Source: Allofournierella massiliensis
Lineage (GTDB): Bacteria; Bacillota; Clostridia; Oscillospirales; Ruminococcaceae
NCBI RefSeq assembly: GCF_021531255.1
Contig: NZ_JAFBIO010000018.1
Span: 1 to 38,199, forward strand
Direction: 5' to 3'
DNA: 38,199 nt
Part shown: positions 32,791 to 38,199 of the stretch, piece after piece
How positions within the stretch are numbered: the first letter of the stretch is position 1
How the letters are laid out: each line of letters begins with the position of its first letter
Made by a program: the position numbers and the translations under genes
The notes under the pieces: model-generated
Seen by the model: only the letters and a program-made list of their open reading frames with translations
Database searches by the model: none
What the model was told of the DNA's origin: nothing

Positions 32791-34011
32791 TTATTGCGTA
32801 TTGTCAATCTCTCTCAAACCGGGTAGTAAAAATACGGCAAGCGCAACGATGATAATGCCAATTCCGCAAATGACAAACCATTTCTCAACTCCCAGCCGCT
32901 CCGCCAGAGGCCCGGAAATGACAAGGCCAAACGGCATGGCGAGGGAAGCGGCGCTTGTCAGTAGAGAAAAAACTCTCCCCAGATATTCTGGTTTGACCGT
33001 TTCTTGAAAAATCGCATTTTGCACACCGTAAAATGGAGCGGAAATTCCCATAACAGTACAGCACACAACAAAGACAAGAAATGCGTCTGGCGGCAAAAGC
33101 CCGGAGAGCATATTGCTAACGCCCATCAGGAGAACGGAAAGACCGATGGTGTACCGCCGTTTCTTAAAACCGCCCCAAATGCTCAGAATGACTCCGCCAA
33201 GCAGCATACCAACCGCAAAAGCAATTTCAGCGGCAGAGGCATGGGCCGGTGTTCCTTTGAAGTATGACATACAGATGAGAGGAAAAAGCGTACTGATTGG
33301 CATATAAAAGAACATATAAATTACACCAATCCAGAGCAGAGCAAAGAGGCCCCTGTTTTGCTTTAATACCACATACCCCTCTTTCATATCCTGTAAAAAC
33401 TGTTGTCTTTTCGTTTCTGGACATAGTTCAGGCGTTGGTATGGACGAAATCGCAACAGTCACACAGGCAAGGATTGCACCCACAATATCTAACAATATAA
33501 TTGCATTAAGAGGCCAAACAGCATATAAAAACGCTGCGGCAGCTGGACTGATAATCGCACTTACTGCTTGCATGGTCTGCGTGTAACCAGCGCATTTTGT
33601 AAGTTCCTCTTTTGGCACAATCATAGGTGTTGCTGCGCTGAATGCTGGAGAATGAAAAGCAGTTCCCGCACTTCGGATTAACAGGACAACCATAATAGAC
33701 CATACGGGCAATTCCATGTAAAACGCCACCAGCGCCAGAATACCGCCAGCGGCGGCAATTATCAAATCCGCACCAATCATTACGCTTTTACGGCTGTGCC
33801 GGTCAACAAAAGCACCTGCAAACGGGCCTAAACAGGCTTGCGGCAAAAATCCAATCAGTGTTGCCGCCGTCAATATGATTGCAGAATTAGTTTTCGCAAC
33901 CAAATAAAAGATAATGGCCATTTGCAAAATACCGCTGCTAATAAAGGATATTGCTTGTCCGGCAAGAAGTGTAAAATAAGTTTTTCTCCATGAATTGTTG
34001 TTTTGGGTCAT
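32791..34011 (-). CDS. MFS efflux protein, Mef (macrolide efflux) family-like
   Basis: The 406-residue, 12-helix major facilitator protein is closely similar in pattern to Mef(A)/Mef(E). It shows AGQAISFISSGILQMAIIFYL, GFLPQACLGPFAGAFVDRHSRK, MIGADLIIAAAGG, then VAFYMELPVW, ELTKCAGYTQ and KPEYLGRVFSL. Mef proteins pump 14- and 15-membered macrolides. The substrate here is inferred. The start MTQNNNSW has GGAGG 8 nt upstream. No msr/mel ABC-F gene follows. It has its own strong promoter and a structured leader of about 270 nt with attenuator-like hairpins, as known for inducible mef and tet genes. Base composition differs from the host chromosome. Confidence 0.87.
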   Translation of the reverse strand: MTQNNNSWRKTYFTLLAGQAISFISSGILQMAIIFYLVAKTNSAIILTAATLIGFLPQACLGPFAGAFVDRHSRKSVMIGADLIIAAAGGILALVAFYMELPVWSIMVVLLIRSAGTAFHSPAFSAATPMIVPKEELTKCAGYTQTMQAVSAIISPAAAAFLYAVWPLNAIILLDIVGAILACVTVAISSIPTPELCPETKRQQFLQDMKEGYVVLKQNRGLFALLWIGVIYMFFYMPISTLFPLICMSYFKGTPAHASAAEIAFAVGMLLGGVILSIWGGFKKRRYTIGLSVLLMGVSNMLSGLLPPDAFLVFVVCCTVMGISAPFYGVQNAIFQETVKPEYLGRVFSLLTSAASLAMPFGLVISGPLAERLGVEKWFVICGIGIIIVALAVFLLPGLREIDNTQ

Positions 34012-34056
34012 AATGCGAACCTCCTTTTTTATTGCATTGTTCCTTTGTTTCTGCAA

Positions 34057-34097
34057 TAAAAAGCAGGCGTTGTCCCACAGAGAGGGCAGACGCCTGC
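34057..34097 (-). promoter_or_regulatory. Attenuator hairpin before the efflux gene
   Basis: On the minus strand GCAGGCGT (34097-34090) pairs with ACGCCTGC (34070-34063), followed by TTTTT, 46 bases before the efflux start codon. It is an intrinsic terminator inside the leader. Confidence 0.7.
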
Positions 34098-34286
34098 ATA
34101 ACAACAAAGCACGAAAAAACACCACGATACAGTTCAAAGACTGCTCGTGTCAAACCTACGTGTTCCTTTGCATACGCACGCAAAAAAAGCCCACCATCAT
34201 GTGGAAAGGTACTTCTACTTTTTATTGCTTATTAGCGTACACAAATTAACACACGTAAGCCTCCTTCCAATCTCAAACTGTCGCAC

Positions 34287-34316
34287 AGTATAACACACAT
34301 CCGATAGACTTGTCAA
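34287..34316 (-). promoter_or_regulatory. Promoter of the Mef-like efflux gene
   Basis: TTGACA (34316-34311), 18-nt spacer, TATACT (34292-34287) on the minus strand. A second candidate, TTGACA-N18-TATCGT, lies further into the leader (around 34153-34124). Confidence 0.75.
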
Positions 34317-34319
34317 CCA

Positions 34320-35060
34320 TTTTTAACCTTGTTTTCCATCTTGTTTTTCCATCTCTTACGGGCAGTAGCAAAGCCAGGCGAGCCAGTCAACGGTCAAGAT
34401 GAACGGCGCTTTCAGCGCCGCCGTTGACAGTCTCGCCCGTCTTTGCTAATGGGTAATCAAGGCGGGAAAGCCATTTTAGGGCTTTCCCGCCCATTTCAAT
34501 TTTGGGAGAAGAAAGGCCCCAAAATGAACGAGTGCGGCCAAACACTTTTAGGGATTGGCCACCTTGTCCACCCATCCAGCGGGGCGGCGGGGAACGGTCA
34601 AGGCCGGGCGTCAGCCCATTCATTTCAGCCTTGACGGTTTCCTGCCGTCCTGCTACTTTTCCCGGAGTGTGGCCACACATCTGGTCACGGTGTCCAGAGC
34701 TTTGGGACTTTTTGTCCCATAGGCCGGGGGCGGAGGACGAGGGACGGGGGCTTTCATAATACGCCCTGTCTGCTGCTGAAATCAGCCCTTTGTTTCCGGC
34801 TTACCAGCCCCAAACAAAGCCCTGCTTTCCTGCCGCGTCAAATGCCCTTGCCCTCCCCGGCGGCAACGGTATTTTCAGGGCAACGCCGACAGAGCGTATA
34901 ACACACTACACTTTGCTCCGCAAAGTCGTGTGCCAAATGGGGCGCTGCCCCCTTTGGAAACCCCCGCAACAAACAGGTGCTATGCACCCAGCCGGGAGCA
35001 TAGCGCCGTTTGTTGTCAGCAGCCCGTTTCACGGTCTGCGTGTAGTTCCTTGTAAACTGA
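34320..35060. other. Gene-free, hairpin-rich segment resembling a conjugative-element origin region
   Basis: No convincing gene is present in about 740 bases. It contains nested inverted repeats: 34367-34447 (four stem blocks), 34461-34491 (GGCGGGAAAGCC arms), 34594-34638 (11-bp arms, one mismatch), CTTTGCTCCGCAAAG near 34911, and GGGGCGCTGCCCC near 34940, followed by a TTTGGAAACCCCC run. Such strings are typical of the region before mobilization genes in clostridial conjugative elements. No relaxase or MobC gene is present, so any origin would need helper functions. Confidence 0.45.
34367..34447. repeat. Four-block nested inverted repeat
   Basis: Outer to inner: AGCAAAG/CTTTGCT, GGCGAG/CTCGCC, GTCAACGG/CCGTTGAC, GGCGCT/AGCGCC around a 3-nt loop. 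The outer two internal loops are symmetrical (3 nt each side). Single strands could fold into an 81-nt hairpin. Confidence 0.8.
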
Positions 35061-35762
35061 CCTAAGTATTTGTACAAAAATTCCATGTCTGCTGGTTCGG
35101 ATATAGGGTCAAAATTGAAATGCATAGTGAGTTTTTCGTCTGATAAAACAAGGCTGACAGGGTCAACTACTATATCAACTACTATATATAGAATAATTAC
35201 CAAACATATAGTATCGATTATAAATTTCCCAAAAAACTTATTTTCTTTTTCTTTGTCAATATTTATACCATATACAGGGCTTAGATGCGTTAAATAAAAT
35301 GTATCAAATCCTTGCTTGTGAATAATTTTGTTACTCTTTGCCGTTGCTTCTTTATATGAATCAAAAAAACAGAAAGATTTTCTCGAATCTGAGAGTAAAA
35401 TGTATCGATTTGGGATAATTGAGACAGCAGCTGGCCGTTCATGGGAAAGTGATTTTTTTATCCCACTGTTTTAATGCAGAAGTTCCTTTATTAGCTATAT
35501 ATAGCATATTATTGCATGTCTCAGCGGCTTGCCTAACGGAATAAAATGCACAATCAAAATATCCATCTTCATACAAGAAGACAGCATTGATTAGTAGACG
35601 TATAGCTTCCTTGATAAATGAATTGCAAAAAATACGATCATTTCGTCCTATTGTCATAACATCTAAGTGGTGGAGAGTATCCAATAATTCATCATGTTGG
35701 GGTAAGACTGTTTGCATGCAACTATTAAGTCTCATGTCTTTTGAAAACATTTTTTCAGCCAC
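35060..35762 (-). pseudogene. Frameshifted, 3'-truncated AT-rich gene (HEPN-like start)
   Basis: The first frame (35762 to 35439) gives 107 residues, with an HEPN-like helical stretch (AIRLLINAVFLYEDGYFDCA, FYSVRQAAETCNNM), ending ALKQWDKKITFP. A run of seven A (minus strand, 35460-35454) precedes the stop. One base fewer would continue directly into the neighbouring open frame (SLSHERPAAVSIIPNRYILL, later KSFCFFDSYKEA). A membrane helix (IIDTICLVIILYIVVDIVV) follows, then ADMEFLYKYLGQF. After about 35060 the frame enters the hairpin-rich mobile segment. No ribosome site as strong as GGAGG precedes the ATG. The function is unknown. Confidence 0.6.
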
Positions 35763-35892
35763 ATAGTATTCCTCTTTGCAGATTTTAATTTGGCAATGCT
35801 TCCTGCCTTTATATCAGTATAACATAAAAATAGACATTGACATTGAAATAACGTCTTTAGCATTCTAAAAAGGCATAATAGCGAGGCAAATT

Positions 35893-35937
35893 AAAAAAAA
35901 CAAAACCTGCGTATAACGATTGTTATACGCAGGTTTT
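35893..35937 (-). terminator. Terminator of ssrA
   Basis: A 16-bp perfect stem (35902-35917 with 35922-35937) with a GATT loop. On the minus strand it is followed by GTTTTTTTT, starting 9 bases after the mature tmRNA 3' end. Confidence 0.92.
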
Positions 35938-35945
35938 GTTTACTT

Positions 35946-36295
35946 TGGTGGAGATGAGGGGAATCGAACCCCTGTCCGAAAAGAAGTCCGCGAGAGTATC
36001 TCCGGGTGCAGTCCGCCTGCAGCATTCCCTTTGCGCCAGGCCGGCGAACAAGCCGACGCATTGGTAGCTTCATGAGGTCATGGCCGCCCGCAAAGCTTAG
36101 GGCTGCTCACGTTCAGTACCTAAATGATGCCCTGGCCCCACTCGGTACTAAGGTGGGCAGGACAGCCGCCTATAATTAGGCAGCGACTAACTGATTACGA
36201 TTGTCAGTTGATTTTTTTGAAGGAGTTTATAGTGTTTCCCTCACCACTACCCGCTGCTCGCGCTTTCCTCTCCCCGTCGAAACCTTTACATCCCC
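35946..36295 (-). ncRNA. ssrA: Transfer-messenger RNA (tmRNA)
   Basis: This 350-nt one-piece tmRNA rescues stalled ribosomes with SmpB. The 5' end GGGGATGTAAAGG with GTTTCGAC pairs with the 3' end CATCTCC, followed by an encoded CCA. The T-arm GGGGTTCGATTCCCC is intact. The tag frame ends ...DNRNQLVAA and stops at TAA; the probable tag is TDNRNQLVAA or one residue longer. The resume codon is not certain from sequence. It lies 38 nt downstream of smpB, with no clear promoter of its own, so it is probably processed from a smpB-ssrA transcript ended by the adjoining terminator. Confidence 0.95.
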
Positions 36296-36333
36296 AGGAA
36301 AAAGAAAAACTGCAATCGTCAGTAGCTCAAAAA

Positions 36334-36795
36334 TTAACGGTTCTGGCTTTTTAAAGCCCGGTCGATGGTCCGCTTGGCGTCCCGGGCGGCGGCGGTGGCC
36401 CGCTTGTCGTAGAGCTTTTTGCCCTTGCACAGCCCCAGTTCCAGCTTGACCCGCCCCCGCTTGAAGTAGAGGGAGAGGGGCACCAGGGTGTAGCCCTGCA
36501 GCTTCACCTGCTGGAACAGGCGGCGGATCTCGTTTTTGTGGGCCAGCAGCCGGCGTTCCCGCAAGGGATCCCGGTTGAAGATGTTGCCCTTGTCGTAGGG
36601 GCTGATGTGCATCCCCTTGACCCAGAGCTCGCCGTCCTCCACATCCACCCAGGCGTCCTTCAGGTTGACGGTGCCGGCGCGCAGGCTTTTGACCTCGGTA
36701 CCCACCAGCTCGATGCCGGTTTCCAGGGTCTCGATGACAAAATACTCGTGCCGCGCCTGACGGTTCAGGGTAATGATCTTCGCGCCTTCGGGCAT
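36334..36795 (-). CDS. smpB: SsrA-binding protein SmpB
   Basis: The 153-residue OB-fold protein binds the tRNA-like domain of tmRNA and brings it to stalled ribosomes. It has the conserved start NRQARHEYFVIETLETGIELVGTEVKS, then GMHISPYDKGN and ARDAKRTIDRALK, with a basic C-terminal tail that reads the empty mRNA channel. GGAGG lies 7 nt before the ATG. It is immediately upstream of ssrA, the classic pairing, and transcribed from the TTGACA promoter at 36860-36832. Confidence 0.97.
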   Translation of the reverse strand: MPEGAKIITLNRQARHEYFVIETLETGIELVGTEVKSLRAGTVNLKDAWVDVEDGELWVKGMHISPYDKGNIFNRDPLRERRLLAHKNEIRRLFQQVKLQGYTLVPLSLYFKRGRVKLELGLCKGKKLYDKRATAAARDAKRTIDRALKSQNR

Positions 36796-36831
36796 TCTGC
36801 CACCTCCTTCTGCGCTTTGTACTGGATTATC

Positions 36832-36860
36832 AGTATAGCCGTTTTACAAGCCCTTGTCAA
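36832..36860 (-). promoter_or_regulatory. Promoter of smpB-ssrA
   Basis: TTGACA (36860-36855), 17-nt spacer, TATACT (36837-36832) on the minus strand, between the recR stop and smpB. Near-consensus, as expected for an abundant RNA. Confidence 0.88.
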
Positions 36861-36870
36861 TCGAAGGGGC

Positions 36871-37473
36871 TCACAATTCGTCGCGGCCGGCCAGCGCCCG
36901 GTACAGGGTGGTCTCGTCGGTGAATTCCAGGCTGGAGCCCACCGGCAGGCCGTAGGCCAGCCGGGTGACCCGCACGCCCAGAGGCTTGATGAGCTTAGCC
37001 AGGTACATGGCGGTGGCCTCGCCCTCCACGGTGGGGTTGGTGGCCATGATGACCTCCTTCACCGTGTCGTCCCCCAGCCGGGCCAGAAGCTCCTTGACGC
37101 AGAGCTGCTCAGCGCCCACCCCGTCCATGGGGGAGAGCAGCCCGTGCAGCACATGGTACAGGCCCTGGTATTCCTGGGTGCGCTCGAAGGCGGCAATATC
37201 CCGGGGATTTTCCACCACGCAGATCACCGACCGGTCCCGCTTGGGCGAGTTGCAGATGGGGCAAAGCTCCTCCTCGGTGTAATTCTGGCAGACCTTGCAG
37301 CGGTGCAGCTGGGTCTTGGCGTCCTCGATGGCCTGGCTGAGCTGGGCCGCCTCTTCGGGGGACATGCTCAGGATCTGGTAGGCCATCCGGGTGGCGCCCT
37401 TGCGGCCGATGCCGGGGAACTTGGTAAACTGCTCGATCAATCGCTCCAGGGGAGCGGCGGCGCTCTGTGCCAT
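36871..37473 (-). CDS. recR: Recombination protein RecR
   Basis: RecR acts with RecO and RecF to load RecA on gapped DNA. The 200-residue protein has a helix-hairpin-helix (FPGIGRKGATRMAY, about 19-32), a C4 zinc finger (C59, C62, C71, C74), a Toprim domain (VICVVENPRDIAAFE onward) and a C-terminal Walker-like tail. AAGGAG lies about 9 nt before the ATG. It follows ybaB by 27 nt in the conserved dnaX-ybaB-recR order. Confidence 0.97.
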   Translation of the reverse strand: MAQSAAAPLERLIEQFTKFPGIGRKGATRMAYQILSMSPEEAAQLSQAIEDAKTQLHRCKVCQNYTEEELCPICNSPKRDRSVICVVENPRDIAAFERTQEYQGLYHVLHGLLSPMDGVGAEQLCVKELLARLGDDTVKEVIMATNPTVEGEATAMYLAKLIKPLGVRVTRLAYGLPVGSSLEFTDETTLYRALAGRDEL

Positions 37474-37500
37474 GGGGAAATCTCCTTGAATGTTCTGAAA

Positions 37501-37839
37501 TTACAGGCCGGGGAAGTTCATCCCGCCGGTCAGCTTGCTCATTTCGGTCTCGGCGGCCTCATCAGCCTGGCGGCAGGCATCGTTGACGGCGGCGGCGATC
37601 AGGTCCTCCAGCATCTCGATGTCATCCGGGTCCACCGCTTCGGGCTTGATGGAAACAGAGGTCACCTGGTGCTTGCCGGTCATGACCACGCTCACCAGGC
37701 CGCCGCTGGCGCTGCCGGTGTACTCGGTGGCTTCCAGCTCTTCCTGCTTGGCCTTCATCTGCTCCTGCATCTTCTGGGCCTGGCGCATCAGGCTGTTCAT
37801 GTCGGGCTTGCCGTAACCCTGGGGCATTCTCGCTTTCAT
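37501..37839 (-). CDS. ybaB: YbaB/EbfC family nucleoid-associated protein
   Basis: The 112-residue DNA-binding dimer has the family pattern: a long N-terminal helix (MNSLMRQAQKMQEQMKAKQEEL), then VMTGKHQVTSVSI, DDIEMLEDLIAAAVNDA and a Gly-rich tail GGMNFPGL. It lies 12 nt after dnaX with GGAG 7 nt before the ATG. Its role in nucleoid organisation and recombination context is known from the family. Confidence 0.95.
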   Translation of the reverse strand: MKARMPQGYGKPDMNSLMRQAQKMQEQMKAKQEELEATEYTGSASGGLVSVVMTGKHQVTSVSIKPEAVDPDDIEMLEDLIAAAVNDACRQADEAAETEMSKLTGGMNFPGL

Positions 37840-37851
37840 ACAAAAACTCCT

Positions 37852-38199
37852 TTATTTGTCTTCTATGACCACTTCCACCCCCTGGGCCTGGAGATGCTGT
37901 ACCGTAGCTTCCAGGTCCCTGGCGGGGGATGCGTCTTCGGTTTGGGGGGGCTGGTAGGGCCCGATGGGGCACCGGGTGCCCGTTACCTCCTGGATCAGGT
38001 CCTTGATGAGGTTCTGGGCGTCCTTGTCGGCCCGGATGTAGTCCCGGAAGGTGTCGCCCCCGTCGATCAGCACCCGCTTGCCGTCAAAATAGGCGCGGGA
38101 CTGGCGCAGGTAGGCAAACAGCATCTTGCTGCGGCCGGGCAGCAATTCCAGCACCTGGGCCCAGGGCTCAAAGGGGCCGGCGGGGAAGGCGGGCCGGGG
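37852..38199 (-). CDS. dnaX: DNA polymerase III subunit gamma/tau, C-terminal part (cut by window edge)
   Basis: The last 115 residues are in frame from the window end to the stop. The text WAQVLELLPGRSKMLFAYLR, AYFDGKRVLIDG and DYIRADKDAQNLIKDLI fits the tau C-terminal domain that binds the polymerase core, with a short acidic tail. The ATPase part lies outside the window. Identification rests on this domain and on the ybaB-recR neighbours. Confidence 0.85.
   Translation of the reverse strand, partial: PRPAFPAGPFEPWAQVLELLPGRSKMLFAYLRQSRAYFDGKRVLIDGGDTFRDYIRADKDAQNLIKDLIQEVTGTRCPIGPYQPPQTEDASPARDLEATVQHLQAQGVEVVIEDK

Noticed and set aside
35946-35975. ssrA 3' end as an attachment site for the neighbouring mobile segment
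   Set aside because: The 3' end of ssrA is a common integration site, but I found no second copy of that sequence between 30.4 and 35.9 kb and no integrase gene.
35946-36080. tRNA-like arms on the minus strand
   Set aside because: The T-arm and acceptor belong to the 3' tRNA-like domain of tmRNA; there is no anticodon arm.

Overview
The window reads as chromosome of a GC-rich Clostridia member, most likely a gut Oscillospiraceae/Ruminococcaceae relative of Faecalibacterium, Gemmiger or Subdoligranulum. This is an inference from strong GGAGG ribosome sites, sigma-A type promoters, KtrAB, paired ThrE halves, Pdp/DeoD/Cdd salvage, a CIRCE-controlled htpG and the dnaX-ybaB-recR order. No rRNA, tRNA or CRISPR array was seen. 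Most of the sequence is GC-rich core genome. Two stretches are clearly more AT-rich: the middle of a type I restriction-modification operon (about 13.8-15.7 kb) and a segment at about 30.9-35.9 kb.

Layout: 0.1-1.3 kb prfB (+), without the usual programmed frameshift. 1.3-3.3 kb ktrA and ktrB potassium uptake (-). 3.4-4.6 kb a two-gene ThrE-type exporter (-) with an attenuator-like leader. 4.9-9.2 kb a minus-strand run: AraC regulator, membrane-anchored binding-protein-like protein, rlmD, and a diguanylate cyclase with an N-terminal SnoaL-like domain. 9.8-17.3 kb a five-gene type I restriction-modification operon on the minus strand: hsdM, an unrecognised membrane-anchored protein, hsdS with a 12-bp triplet repeat, a GIY-YIG protein, hsdR. 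17.4-18.3 kb a radical SAM protein, divergent from a nucleoside-salvage operon (18.4-21.8 kb: phosphatase, deoD, cdd, pdp). 21.8-22.1 kb a decayed chloramphenicol acetyltransferase. 22.2-24.1 kb htpG behind a perfect CIRCE. 24.4-26.1 kb udg and pta, divergent. 26.3-26.8 kb an HD-domain protein. 27.0-30.2 kb a MacAB-like efflux system behind a strong promoter and a dyad operator.

30.9-35.8 kb is a mosaic. It holds an SdpI-like membrane protein with a displaced start, then two fragments of AT-rich minus-strand coding sequence. Between them lies about 3.2 kb carrying a Cro/CI-type regulator, a Mef-like efflux gene with an attenuator leader, and a gene-free, hairpin-rich stretch resembling the transfer-origin region of clostridial conjugative elements. 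The simplest reading is one host gene interrupted by a piece of mobile DNA. 35.9-36.8 kb holds ssrA (tmRNA) and smpB behind one strong promoter. 36.9-38.2 kb holds recR, ybaB and the 3' end of dnaX (-).

The best candidate for something undescribed is the five-gene restriction-modification operon. Its two extra genes are locked into the operon by stop/start overlaps and short gaps, so they are probably functional partners rather than passengers. The second point of interest is the interrupted gene and resistance-cargo segment beside ssrA.
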